From contig CM023537.1 of the NCBI GenBank assembly GCA_013350335.1, forward strand, positions 10,906,438-10,970,437: a stretch of DNA of 64,000 bases, written 5' to 3'. The position numbers and the translations under genes were made by a program. Below, one piece after another: positions 52,501 through 63,530 of this stretch. Below the pieces are notes generated by a model. That model saw nothing but the letters and a program-made list of their open reading frames with translations. It was not told the DNA's origin and searched no databases. Positions within the stretch are counted from its first letter, which is position 1; the number at the start of each line of letters is the position of its first letter. This DNA comes from Chimonanthus salicifolius. Lineage: Eukaryota > Streptophyta > Magnoliopsida > Laurales > Calycanthaceae.

Positions 52501-55500
52501 CTTCTCTTATATTTTAGGTGCATGTCAGTATAGTTTAAATAGCTCCAGCATCGCTGTTTTTTATTTTCTTTTTACATGTAAATATTGTAATACGCTATAA
52601 GAATATATTCTTGTCAGTTACATATATGGATTTTTTTTATGTGTGTTGGTGTGTGCTCGTGTGTACATTTGCCTATGTGTGCGCATGTGTGTCTGCTTGC
52701 ATGCCCCTGTGTGTGTGTGTATGCGTGCACAATCTCTTCTTTTGGTCTTTTTTTTTTTTTACAGAAGAATCAACAGTTGAAATTGACTTGGTCTAAAACA
52801 TGCATGATTTATAGAACTGAGTTGATCTCAACCTATAATTCACTTAACATTGTCACTTGCTAAAAGATATTTTTGCATTTCAAAGAATTATACTTGTTAG
52901 TAATGAAACAGTTGAACCACAAACAGATGTGCATTTGAGGTTCTTTATTAGGCACTTCCAGGGTAAGCTTCTCATCAAGGAAGACTCTGCTAATGCCATT
53001 AGACGGGTTTAAGGATTGTAGGCACCTCCTTGGAAGCTCATCCCTATTTTCAAAGAGATTCGACAGTTGAGTGGCTCCTTAGATGTCTCTTTCATCCATG
53101 CATTCATACATGGAGTGGCAAACTTTCTAGCTAAGACTGGAATTCAAACATCTGATTTGTATTTTGATTTAGACTGATTGTATTTCTTAAGTCGTTTCTT
53201 TTCTTGTAGCTTCATTTGGGGCTGTGTGGTTGGTGCCCTTCTCAGCCACTTTTGTTTTACTTGTTGGATTTTTTTTAGTTAAATTTCTATTGGCTTGCTT
53301 CTTTAATCTAATTCTACAGTTGCTATTATTAATATCAAATTGGGTTTCTTTTAGTCTAATTTTTTCTTTCTTCTATTAATCTTTATTGGGTTATCTTTCT
53401 TTATCTAATTTGACTTTACTTTTTTAATTTGGTTATGAATTTTGATGTTTTACATAGTTGTATAAAGATTACATATATTAAATTTTTTATTGTCCCAACC
53501 AAACACCAAGATTTCAATTTACCAGAACTACATAAGATTTTAACAATAGAAGCCAAACACCGAGATTTCTATCTACCAGAATTAGAGAAGAAATGCACCT
53601 ACTCTCCTATTTTTAGAACCTCCTAATTGCCAAACACACCCTAAGAATAGATCCAAGTATATTCTTAATATAATTTACATAATTTATAATTTTATTGTCT
53701 TTAGCCTTTTCAATTCCATTTAAGCATTATTTGATCTTTCTTTTAATATATAATTAGGATGGTTTCTTGTTTGAAATGCTCTTGCAACTACTGGAAATGC
53801 CCTTGCCTTCCAAGCCAATGTGAGCAAATTTTTTGTTCTCTTTCTTGATCATTATCCGGTGGTTATATGAAATGCTTACCCATTGTTCAAAATTATGCAG
53901 ACAACACAAACAAGATGTCAATATGCTTGAGGAGTTGAAGGGGGATGCATTATCATATATTTGGAGCATCTTTAATCCTATACACCTTTTTCATTTGTTT
54001 CTTGCAGAGGTTAGCATACATATGACCTGAAAAGCCATTTCTTCTTCTAAATTACCAATTCGAGGGTGTCTAGCTTGTACATTGCGGTTATGGTTGGGTT
54101 TTTGTCATCTTTTTTTACTTGTGTATTAAACTCTTCCATCTGATTTTCTAGTATTTAATAAAGGCTAGGCTCTCTCTCTCATACCCTCTGTTGTAGAGTT
54201 GATCAGAAATGATATTGATGTAATTGCTTTCTTTGCAGTTACACTATGATCACCAAGTGCTTCTTGACTACCTTATTTCAAAAGATACTGGAGTTTGCTG
54301 TCTACAATATCTTTTAAGGTACACTTCTTGTATGCATTGAAAACATGGATGTATGAAGCTGATATAGAATCTGAATTTCTAGAACTCATTCACTTAATTC
54401 TCCTACTAGGGTTGGAAAATGTTTGACTTGGACTGAACTTGCCCAACCTATAACTTTGGACTTGGATGAGTTGAATCAACAACTCAGCATATTGTCTTTA
54501 ACTATTAAATAAACATGAATGGTGCTCCTCTTTGTACGTGGGTGCATATACTAGTAGATTTTTATATCGTCAGCAGAAGTTGATGAAATACCCATTCAAG
54601 AAAAACAGAAGTTGATGAAAAAAGAAGAATGAAATGAAAAAAACCAAAACACTAAAAAGCATTCTGCACAGATTAAACTTCAAAAAGAAATTAGTACTCA
54701 TATCTGGGCCCAATGTGAATGAGGAAAATTAATTGTTACGAAAAAAGAAGGAAACTAGGAGGTTTCCCATTCAATGTCATGCTGTGATGTGCTTCATTCT
54801 CTGAATAATGGTGGGGCACCTTAATGTATTCTAGAGTATAGCTTTGACATGTCACACCACCAAAAACTAGATTCTTTACAAACTCACAAACTGAAATTCT
54901 AAATTCAGAATAAATATAAAAAGCCATAAAGATAAGTAGACATGGTACTGGTAAAAGGGATGCACATCTTAAGATGGATGAGTAGAATAACGTTAAAAGG
55001 TAAAACTTGGAACGAACACATTAAGCCATTTGGGGAACTTTGAAAATAGCCCTGAGAAATGAGAAAATGAGGAAAACTTATTTAACATGGTTCAGGCATG
55101 TAAATAGAACATTTGGAAATAGGCCCTATATGGAATACCGAAAGGATGCAAGTAGAAGGAACAAGGAGAGGGAAGCCATTAGAAACATGTAGAAGGGTAA
55201 AGAAGGATATGAGGGATTGTGGGGTAGCATTGGAAATTGTGTTGATAGATATAATGGAAAGTAGAGCTCAAAAATGCCAAGCTGAGATGGAGGATTAGTG
55301 GCTATTAAGATGATTAAAAAACCGTAAAACAAAAACATGGTTGTAGTATGATATTTTGGTTTCCTGGAGGATTTTGAAAGTATCTCTTTTCTTGCACCAA
55401 AAATATTTACATTTTGAAAACATCTATGATGTTTGTTCTAATGAGGCTATAACTGATCCACATACTCCTGTTACCAACCATCAGAACTACTTTGCTGTTG

Positions 55501-57123
55501 AGGGCTTAGATAACTTCTTGTCTAGGAAATTGATGCCTTGAATTGTTATTCTCTTGTTAAATAGGTGACTTAACATATTTGATTTACTTTTCCAGCTCTT
55601 GAACCTAGTAATTTTTGTTTTTTTTTTTTGCTTTCTTTGTCTTTTGTTGTTTGCATGTGAAGGCTTTGTATAGTTACTGAATTTGATCATCAATAGGTGT
55701 TTGCGCCTAATTTCCAAATCATGGCATATCTTTGTGGAATTTTCGGTATGTGAAAGTCAGTTGAGTCAGTCATCTTGTAAGAAAAGAAAGGTCTGCACTA
55801 GGAGTCAGCACTTACATGGGAAGGTGGAAGTCTCACTCCTGCCCATTAAAGGAGTTAGAGGTTCAAATGCCCTAGAGAAACATAAAAAGAGAAGGCTTGA
55901 ATCTGGAAGCATGCCAACATCTTTTAGTCAAAAGGCTTTCGAAAATGCCAAAGGGTGTTTGCTTTCTTTAAAAGAGTCTCTACACACTCTTCATCAGAAA
56001 AAATTGTTTCCGTATAATCCATCACCATTATTGAGAAGGTATCTTTTCTCTCTATGCCTCATGCTTTGTTTGAATTTCCTATCCATTATATGCCACATTA
56101 TTGGATGTTGCCTGGATTTGTTATGTTGATACCTATAACACGAAGGATGAAAAATTTCGGGACTATATGATAAATGCTAGTTGTGCAAGACACTGCCTGC
56201 AGACTTGTGCAAGATATCTACAAATTCGGATTGCTCATCTAGGAAACCTGCCTAGATGGGAACAACCCAGAATTGGTCAATCTGATGTAGATTAACTCCT
56301 TATCAAACATCATTTCCTCATATTTAGGATACTCCCTCATACATGGTGAGCTCTCTGGATGTGTTTGCTGATATCTTATATGTGTCTGTAAGGCTTTGCG
56401 ATTAGCCTGCCTTCACTAATGCTGAATGCTAAGTTATTTGCCTAATTATATACAGTGATCATTCGAGGCACTTGCTTTTTTGAGGGCAACAAACAGATTC
56501 CTTGTTCATACTGAATTTTTTGAACACCTAATTTCATCAGTGAATTTGTCATCAAATTATTCCATTGACATTACAACCATCTCTTTCTTTCAAGAGTGAG
56601 AGCGAGATCCTTAGGGTCTTTACCATTAAGGTCCTTGATTCGGATTGAAAAATCCGGATCTAAAATCTTCATTAAGTTGAGGGTTCAAGGAAGTGCGTGG
56701 GATTTCCGACCATCTTCATTAGTTGGACCTCAGATTTCTTGCAGTTACGACCTTCGACCTTCATCACCATGGTTTGAACCATCAACCCATCTATTTGCCT
56801 CATCCAAGCTTTTCATGACTATGGGTCCAAAGAATCATTTTTATAAGAGTCCTAAATGTGTGTCATTATTTTCTTCTAGTCTAAAAAGGTGTATATGAAA
56901 AGGAATAATACACTGCTTACCAAAAAAATAAAGGAGAAGTATAATATGCTAGACTTGCATTCAAAAAAATTCAATATGAAGTGTAATATTATACTCCATG
57001 AATTTGGCTTCAAAAAACTTCTTATGTATCTCCTTTATTAAATGCAGTTTCACTAGATTTCAAGAGCTTTGCCAACAACAAGAGAGAGAAGACCTCCAAA
57101 AAACAGATACAGCTGCAGCCTAG
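46442..57123 (+). CDS. Lines (LINS1-like) homologue
   Basis: Plant relative of Drosophila Lines and human LINS1; its cellular role in plants is not established. Twelve exons join in phase: 46442-46504, 46591-46653, 46803-46859, 49674-49775, 49927-50013, 50107-50682, 51499-51945, 53758-53819, 53901-54009, 54239-54318, 55697-56038, 57048-57123; 687 residues. The N-terminus MSPPHFSRLCSLVNDSLLPY starts at the first ATG. It is followed by an acidic stretch (DALDSDSDGD, about 52-61), a helical, leucine-rich middle part, and the diagnostic C-terminal block HYDHQVLLDYLISKDTG (about 524-540) followed by YLLRCLRLISKSW. A Lys/Arg-rich segment (KKRKV, KHKKRRLE) follows and could be a nuclear signal. Intron 1 begins with the weak donor GTCTCT inside a CT microsatellite. 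Intron 3 (2.8 kb) is full of MITEs. No stops or frameshifts within exons. Confidence 0.85.
46506..46548. repeat. CT microsatellite at the exon 1 splice donor
   Basis: About 21 TC/CT dinucleotides start immediately at the GT of the inferred exon 1 donor (46505-46506). If unspliced, translation would continue as Ser-Leu repeats and end at a TAA at 46559-46561. Confidence 0.9.
48646..48995. mobile_element. MITE with about 100-bp inverted arms in Lines intron 3
   Basis: The left arm (about 48649-48745: CCCCATAAGTGCTCT, GGAGCTCCATGTGGAGCC, TTTGAAAGATCTATATGTG) is matched in inverted orientation by the right arm (about 48890-48992; complement CCCCATAAAGTGCTCT, GGAGCTCCTTGTGGAGCC, TTTGAAAGATCTATGTG). 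The long arms around a short centre mark a foldback or Mutator-like MITE. Target duplication is not resolved. Confidence 0.8.
48996..49523. mobile_element. MITE with CCTAAGGGACAT ends, split by another MITE
   Basis: It begins CCTAAGGGACATC and ends with the inverse GATGTCCCTTAGG (49511-49523). The inverted arms continue with ATGAGGGA, CCCATCTACC-like and ATGAGTTGGATCC / ATGAATTGGATCC. The left arm is broken by the element at 49011-49215. Net length about 320 bp. Confidence 0.75.
49011..49215. mobile_element. Palindromic MITE with GCGTTTGGATG ends, nested
   Basis: GGCTGCGTTTGGATG at the left faces CATCCAAACGCAGGCC at the right. GGGGTCACCCC/GGGGTGACCCC and a central palindrome around AAGCTT (49140-49146; TTGAATACCCC with GGGGTATTCAA) make almost the whole element self-complementary. 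It lies within the left arm of the flanking MITE. Confidence 0.8.
52920..53180 (+). mobile_element. L1 LINE RNase H-like fragment in Lines intron 7
   Basis: Translation gives LLIKEDSANAIRRV, a stop, then PPWKLIPIFKEIRQLSG and HGVANFLAKTGIQ. This matches the end of the LINE in ATG101 intron 3 (SDSANAIKWV, HPWKLIAVVREI, NGVADLFAKYGV), so it is probably the same family. It is a decayed 3' remnant. Confidence 0.75.
54960..55310 (+). mobile_element. RTE-type LINE 3' remnant in Lines intron 10
   Basis: Broken frames read NEKMRKTYLTWFRHVNRT, then ASRRNKERKPLETCRRVKKD and MRDCGV. This pattern (LRWFGHVQRR ... RGRPKKTW ... VRKDM) is the known C-terminal end of plant RTE-type LINE polyproteins. Stops and shifts show it is dead. 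Confidence 0.75.
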
Positions 57124-59292
57124 GAAGGACAAGTCCATACACTTTTCTATCCTACTTTGCTTATGATTGTAGTTATATTCAGATTCCAAATGTTTCTCTT
57201 GAAACGGTGGATATTCTTTCTGCATTTTACAATCTTGTTGGGCAGGACAGAAATGTCCACTGATGGCAGAGCTTCAAGTGACCTGTTTTAAAGTTTGGTC
57301 CTTCCAAGCGATCGACGATGCAGTGTTGTTCAATGTTAATTTCATTGCTCAGTTTACATGGGAGCAAGTACAGGTTCAATCAAAAGGTGCACTGTTCGGA
57401 TTAAATGGCCCCCTGTGAATAACTGAATGATCAGTAGTAAATGGCTTGGAATGAGGAAGTTGGAAAAGAAACATGTTGGGTTACTTAGCGACAGAATTTA
57501 GCCCTAAACAAAGATGAATGGTGAATTAGAACTCGTAAAGCCAAGCTGAGATGTTTGGGTGTAAGCTTCAGGAAGACAATGACGATGACAATGACAAAAA
57601 TGATTACACTTAATTTGGACTTGATGATTCTTCAATCCCAACATCAGAGTGGAAAGAGCGTTCAACTTTTTAACAGTCTCTCATGTTTTCGATCTTGCAA
57701 AGAATATGGTCATCATTATGCATGCAAAGTTTAGTATTCATTATTTGAACATCTCCCAATGTAATCACTTTTGAGGGCACATATTGTTTCTGGTGCAGCT
57801 TTTGGTATGACTTTCCACAGACAATCATCTCAACGCTTATAGGGTTATATCAGTTAATAATGGTAAAAGTATCTCGAAGAATGAAAGAAGGATGTTTCCT
57901 ATTTCTGCCTGAATCTCTGCATCCTTGTATGGTTAAGGTAGACATTTATTTCATTTCGAGATGCTTGTATCATTTGAGAACAGAACTAGATAGATGAGCG
58001 TTTTCCAGGAAAAGGGTTTCTCCAATTTATTTTGTAGAAAGACATGTATGCTGCTAAGAAATGGTCTTGGAATTGTTTTCTACATGGTTTGCTGAGGTAG
58101 AGTCTAAATATTATGCTTGCCAATGTCACTGTGGTTTAGTTGTTTCTGTTTGAACTGAAGAAAGCAGACTACAATTGATCTTGCATGGAAGAAATCTTCA
58201 AACCACTCCAAAACATGCTGGAACACCTTCAACAGCCCCCCTAAATCACATTTCTCTGCAAATTGCTGCTTTAGTGATTCAAATATTTGTCGCATTCACT
58301 GACCGCAGGAGGTTTCGAGTTTCAAACTTCTCCATGGACTATAAAAAATTCTGCAGGTTTCTGCATAATTGAATCACAAATTTATATATAAAGCCCCCAA
58401 AAGTTACATATTAGAAGAGAATATCAAGCAATCTCACTTAAGATGGTCTAAGCACATGTATTTAAGACTGGAAATGGGAAATAGCTCTTATTCAAAATAT
58501 GGTGTTGAGTGAAGGAACTCAGGAAGCTTAATATAAATGGGATGAGGCTTTAATAATGATTATTTTAAGCAAGCAGATTTTTTTTTTTTGTAAAATATTT
58601 AGGTGGAGTGCTTTTCTTGTATTTTTTTAAAAAATATTAACTTGGACAAAAGGAATCTTCACCTTTTTCTTCCATAGGTTGGGTTTTTATTTTTGTCTTC
58701 ATTATCTCTAACAAGTTTTTAAACATGAAATATTTTCAACAAGTGGAGTTCATGTTTTCAATTCTACAAAATGTTTGGTCATTACATAATAAAAAAAAAA
58801 CCAGTATTAATTTCTCAACGGTTTAGTACAACTCTGAAACTTCTAATCAGGAAATAAAAAACTTAAGATGGACTAATAGACCAAGTTTTAGATCTCGTGA
58901 AAAACTTGTCTCCAAAATATATATATATATATTCTGATTGTGACAGTTGGTATTTTAATTTTTATTTCCTTTTTATAAAATTTTCAGTATTTTTCTGGAA
59001 AACAGAAGAGAAAGAAACTATATTAGTGATAGATATCCGGAGTGAATGAATCAGAAGGTAACCTCTCCTCTAATGAGGACCGATTTTAGTAATTTTACGA
59101 TTGTGGGTGAATGAATGACATGATTTATGAGATGAAAATTTAACAAAAACAATCAAAATTGCAATGGAAATTTTCAATAGATTTCATCAAGTAAATGGCT
59201 ACAGAATCTAAACAGACAGAAACCCCTTTACATAAACTCAAATCAAAACGACTACAAAACCCAAATCAAGAAGATCATAATATGATTTGATT
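57124..59292. other. Intergenic DNA downstream of the Lines homologue
   Basis: Contains the Lines 3' UTR at its start. Short frames at 58104-58372 lack support. From about 59080 onward the sequence belongs to the duplicated block also seen from 61430. An (AT)n run lies near 58919-58933. Confidence 0.5.
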
Positions 59293-59772
59293 TCAGCAGG
59301 CGTGTATGGTGGCCTTCCTTGAACCCCATGTGTTCGCCAATCCAACACCGCTGAAGAGGAATTCCTTTCTCACTTCCATAACAGCAAAAATCTCCATCTT
59401 CTTCGTCTCCTTTTCCCAAGCAACAATAGCAGCCTTATGCACATGCCTGGCAAGATTGCCGATGACATCGTCTTTAATCTGTGGTGGAATCATCTCGGAA
59501 ACCAACAGGGAAACGGATAGCTCAGCCGCCTCAGGCAGCAACAGACAGTGGTGTTCGAGGGGAAAGACAGAGGTGGTATCAGAAACCGGTGTCTCCTCCA
59601 CAATTGTGGTTCGTCCTGCCATAATGGAAGTCCGTATCAGTACCTCTCTTAAGACAATCTTCAGAGTCACCTCTGTTTCTTGATCTGTTTCCAGATTTAG
59701 AGTTTCGTATGAGAAACAGTCCACAGCTTGGAAATCACAAGTTATCTTATTGGGTGTTGGCAGGAACGACAT
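59293..59772 (-). CDS. Unrecognised 159-aa protein, tandem paralogue A
   Basis: I do not recognise the family. A single-exon frame starts MSFLPTPNKITCDF and ends GSRKATIHAC. It alternates hydrophobic strands with charged residues (TEVTLKIVLREVLIRT, LLLPEAAELSVSLLVSEM, IKDDVIGNLARHVHKAAIVAW, IFAVMEVRKEF), suggesting a small soluble alpha/beta protein. There is no signal peptide or membrane segment. The copy at 61651-62133 is about 60% identical by eye along its full length with only one gap, and both starts, stops and TATA boxes are conserved, which argues for real genes. The middle part faintly recalls N-terminal regions of some plant RING-type proteins, but no RING is present; treat that as a guess. 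The 125-codon frame on the other strand is a shadow. Confidence 0.75.
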   Translation of the reverse strand: MSFLPTPNKITCDFQAVDCFSYETLNLETDQETEVTLKIVLREVLIRTSIMAGRTTIVEETPVSDTTSVFPLEHHCLLLPEAAELSVSLLVSEMIPPQIKDDVIGNLARHVHKAAIVAWEKETKKMEIFAVMEVRKEFLFSGVGLANTWGSRKATIHAC

Positions 59773-59900
59773 GATTGGATCGAAAGAGAAAGAGAGAGAA
59801 AGAGGAAAGGCTCTGACTCCAGTGAACGGAATTGATTGAGGGAAGGGGAAGAAATTGATAGAAGAAGCGTTTGTGTGTGGTCTCTACGGAAGCTATTGAT

Positions 59901-59910
59901 GAATTTATAG
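59901..59910 (-). promoter_or_regulatory. TATA box of paralogue A
   Basis: Minus strand CTATAAATTC, about 130 bases before the ATG at 59772. The identical box precedes paralogue B at a similar distance. Confidence 0.7.
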
Positions 59911-59925
59911 AGCAAAGGGTAGAAA

Positions 59926-60003
59926 GGCGGTCATAGAGGTGGTTCTGGGATGGCGGTCATAGAGGCGGTTCTGGGATGGCGGTCATAGAGGCGGTTCTAG
60001 GAT
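59926..60003. repeat. Three 26-bp repeats upstream of paralogue A
   Basis: GGCGGTCATAGAGGTGGTTC plus TGGGAT occurs three times without spacing (59926-59951, 59952-59977, 59978-60003), with one or two base differences. It starts about 15 bases upstream of the TATA box. Paralogue B has only a single partial match (GAAAGGCGAGGCGG). Confidence 0.92.
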
Positions 60004-60425
60004 GAAGATGCGTTTGGTAAAGAAAACATCCAGCTGGAACGCGGAGCATTGGGAAGGTAGAGGCGACAGTGTTCTTTATGGACACTGGTCCATTTACAAT
60101 TTAGATTTAGAAGATTATTTTTTTATTTAAAAAAAGAAAAACAATACTTTCCTAACAGTTGTATATAAATGGTTCATAAAAAAATCAAAAATTTATAAAA
60201 TTCAAATTTTAATATTTAAAATTATAAGACCAAATGATGATATGAAGATAAAATTTTCTTTTATTTATTGTTCTTTCAATTTTCTATTTATATCTTGGTA
60301 AAAAATATATAATCCTTTTATATAAGAAGGCTTTAGAGTTTTTGAGTGTAAGTATGAATTCAAATTCTCTACTGCTAGAATTTATCTTGCCATCATTTAT
60401 ATCGTGCAATGTGGACTAATTCATA

Positions 60426-61429
60426 GCTAAATTGGTCATTCAACAGTGTAGGAAGTTAATTTTTTTTTTTTTCATTTATTAATTCACATCTACTATTAAT
60501 TTTTGTTATTTTGGGTTTTAAATACAAATTTCAATGTTTTGGCTTTCATATGTTTGGGTGATAGGCCAAACATATCCGCCATACATTATAGATATTGTTT
60601 GATATTCCACTACTTTAATTAAAAAAAGAAAAAAATAATAAAAAGGGACGATATTTAAAAAATCTCTAATTTTTTTTATAAAGAATAGAAAATAAAAAAT
60701 GATCGATATTTTAAAATTTAAATAAATATGTTTTTGTATTTTGGCCGATATTGGTTCTTTTCTAAAAGATGTAGCCCAAGAATGGCCAATACTTTTCAGC
60801 CAAATATTAAATGTTACCTTTATTTATAAAAAAAATGATTGAAAAAATTGCAATATCCATTTATAAAAGATAATAAAAAATTCTCAACGGTTAAATAAGT
60901 TTTAGATTTCTGAAAAACTCGTCTAGCAAAAAATATATAATCTAATTAGAAGAAAAAAACAGCTGAGACGTATCAAGACCTATCATATATGGGTGGGCCT
61001 ATACAGGTTAAATCAGTTGATGTTTTAATTTTTATTTTCTTAAAAAGTTAAAAAAAGATAATTCAATAAATGGGCACTAAACTTATATGATAGGTCTCTC
61101 TCATTCAGGATAATTCATAATAGGTGTTTCTCATGTTATTTTCCTAGAATTATTTAATTTTTAAGACATTTTATTCGTATCAAAATTTTAACTTTCAAGA
61201 GTTTAAAATATTTAAAAACATTCTCACTCTAAGTTTTTTATTTTTTTTCATATTTTTCTCTTATTTTTCAGTAAATATTTTTTTTTCAAAAAATAAAAAG
61301 TAGAGAAATTTTATTCACAATAGATATGGGACAGACAACTGGTTTTTTTACAAACCCTTGTTATGACCGTGAGAATGAATCCGAAGGTAAATTGGAGAAT
61401 ATTTGAGGTCCCTTCATGCAAATTGGAGC
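60426..61429. other. AT-rich spacer between the duplicated blocks
   Basis: No gene. A CGATATTT-containing stretch at about 60640-60790 resembles the MITE at 44158-44725. The rest is poly-A/T-rich DNA. Confidence 0.5.
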
Positions 61430-61650
61430 ACCGATTTTAGTAATTTTACGATTTTGGGTGAATGAATGGCATGATTTATGATTTATGAGATGAAAATTTA
61501 ACAAAAACAATCAAAATTGCAATGGGAATTTTCAATAGATTTCATCAAGTAAATGGCTATAGAATCAAAACAGACAAAACCCCTTTTACATAAACTCAAA
61601 TCAAAACGACTACAAAACCCAAATCAAGAAGATCAAAGCATGATTTGATT

Positions 61651-62133
61651 TCAAGATGCATGTATGGTGGTCTTCCTTGAACCCTTTGCGTCCACCAATC
61701 CAATACAGCTGCAGAGGAATTCCTTCTTCACTTCTATTACAGCGTTGATCACCACCTTCCTCTTCTCGTTATCCCAAGCAACAATAGCAACCTCGTGCAG
61801 ATGCCTGGCAAGAGCTCCGATGACATCGTCTTTAATCTCCGGTGGCATCATCTCGGAAAGCAATAGGGAAACGTATTGCTCTGCCGCGTCTCGCAGCAAC
61901 AGAGTGTGGGATTGGACGGGAAAGACACCGGTGGTATCAGAAAACGGTGTCTCCTCCAGAACAGTTATGTCTCCTCCTGAGACAACGGCAGTCCGTATCA
62001 GTTTCTCTCTCAAGACAATCTTCAGAATCACCTCGGTTTCTTCATCTCTTTCCTGATTTAAAGTTTCTTTAGAGAAACAGTTCAGATATTGGATATCGCA
62101 AGTCGTCCAATCGGGTGGTGGGAGGAACGACAT
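61651..62133 (-). CDS. Unrecognised 160-aa protein, tandem paralogue B
   Basis: Paralogue of the gene at 59293-59772 and equally unrecognised. Single exon, start MSFLPPPDWTTCDI, end GSRKTTIHAS. The best-conserved parts are TEVxLKIVLRExLIRT, FSDTTGVFP/VSDTTSVFP, LLSEMMPPEIKDDVIGALAR and the final GSRKxTIHA. Substitutions are spread over the length with one codon inserted (about residue 53), so the frame has been kept under coding constraint. No signal peptide, membrane segment or metal-binding Cys pattern is seen. The 130-codon frame on the plus strand is a shadow of this gene. Confidence 0.75.
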   Translation of the reverse strand: MSFLPPPDWTTCDIQYLNCFSKETLNQERDEETEVILKIVLREKLIRTAVVSGGDITVLEETPFSDTTGVFPVQSHTLLLRDAAEQYVSLLLSEMMPPEIKDDVIGALARHLHEVAIVAWDNEKRKVVINAVIEVKKEFLCSCIGLVDAKGSRKTTIHAS

Positions 62134-62240
62134 GATTGGATTGAAACAGAGGAGGAAAAGCTCTGATTCCAGTGAGCAGAATGGATGCAGGGGAAACTAT
62201 TGAAAGAAACGTCTGTGTGGTCTCTCTGAAAGCTATGGAC

Positions 62241-62250
62241 GAATTTATAG
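62241..62250 (-). promoter_or_regulatory. TATA box of paralogue B
   Basis: Minus strand CTATAAATTC about 110 bases before the ATG at 62133, matching the box of paralogue A. Confidence 0.7.
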
Positions 62251-62344
62251 ATCAAATTTAGAAAGGCGAGGCGGTGGGAGAAGATCAGTTTCTAAAAGTG
62301 GAAGACGGTGATGGAGGCAGTTCGTTTGGGAAGATGGGTTTGAA

Positions 62345-63530
62345 TTTTGAAATATCCTAACGTTTAAAAAGAAACGCGTCTCCCGTCTCTGTTAGAATTC
62401 AAATAGTAGTCGGCCACGGAAGGCAGCGAGGTGATAATATATTTTGGCATATGATTTTTAAATGTAAAGATGAATATATATTTATAATTTTTTTTATAAA
62501 ACTATTTAAATTATAGTTAGATGGTTTAAATAAAACTATTTAATTAGAAAATTTATAAAGTTTATCACACCCTTCTCATTTAGTCCATTTAACAACTAGT
62601 CTAATAGTTTCACATAATTTTAAAAAATGTGTATATATGTATATTTGTATTTATAAATTAATTAATTATTTTAATTTTTAAACTGTGGACACCAATGTTC
62701 TAAATAGTGCTATTTGAAGTCACTCTTACAATTAGAATGAGAACATGTGAGTATTCTTTTTGAGACCCACATAATTGAGTGAGAAATTGAGCACCATAGA
62801 GTTGAAAGTTTTTAAAAGGAAAATCCTCCACATAGGATGGGTTATGAAAATTAATTGTTCAGAAAAATTAATTTTTAAAGTCTAAAATTAGAATACTACA
62901 TAACCAGTTGAAAATAAAAATGTAGTCACTCAATTCTTATAATTGTTTATACATTGTAACCAAAGATGTATATCCATTAAGTGAAAGAATTGATTTTAAG
63001 TTAGAACACTTTAAAGTAGTGTCAGCCCTTACATGCCCTAAAATTTTAGGGGCACTAAGCAAAATCGTAAGATAGAGCCATACTCTAATTAGTAAACTTT
63101 TTTATGGGACCCTGACGTACTCTAAAATTTTGGGGACCTTAGGCGGCGGACTAGGCCACCTATAGTCAAGGCTAGTCCTACTTTAAAATTTGGATAAATA
63201 AATACGATCACCTTGAGATGGTTTAATTATGGGTGACTAAACAAGATGTTATAATCAATTAGTTTCACTTCAATAATGCCTCCATGTAGAGCCCATAAGG
63301 GTCTTAAAAATATTATTTTCTATATCTCACTCAACTACTATTCATTAATTAGATTTTTATCCAATTTGAATCTAGAGTGATTTTACTGTTGGCCCCATCT
63401 TAACTTTTGATTTCTAAACTTATTAAATGATAAAATTTTAAATCCAATAAATCTAAAAAACATCATTTTAAAGATACTTTTCAAATAAACTTATTGATAC
63501 AATTGAACTCTTAGTTAAGTTAAAGAAACA
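62345..63530. other. Extra DNA within duplication copy 2
   Basis: About 1.2 kb has no counterpart in copy 1, where promoter and upstream segment are adjacent. It is AT-rich, with a CCTAAAATTTTAGGGG / CTCTAAAATTTTGGGGACC doublet at 63038-63140 followed by a TTAGGCGGCGGACTAGGCC block similar to one at 13714. It may be a transposon insertion or a deletion from copy 1. No gene is seen. Confidence 0.5.

Larger units (their letters stand above)
59080..60425. repeat. Segmental tandem duplication, copy 1
   Basis: This block carries the gene at 59293-59772 with its 3' flank, promoter and about 350 bp of upstream AT-rich DNA (60070-60425). It matches copy 2 in three parts: 61430-61650 (3' flank, GATTTTAGTAATTTTACGAT), the coding region and promoter (61651-62345), and 63530-63885 (upstream DNA, AAGAAGGCTTTAGAGTTTT). 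In copy 2 the last two are separated by extra DNA. Confidence 0.85.

Noticed and set aside
59306..59683. Plus-strand frame opposite paralogue A (and 61664-62056 opposite paralogue B)
   Set aside because: The minus-strand frames have the conserved start, stop and TATA boxes; the plus frames are shadows that differ in length and end.
59926..60003. Short repeats as a CRISPR array
   Set aside because: The units are contiguous without spacers, and the genome is a plant.
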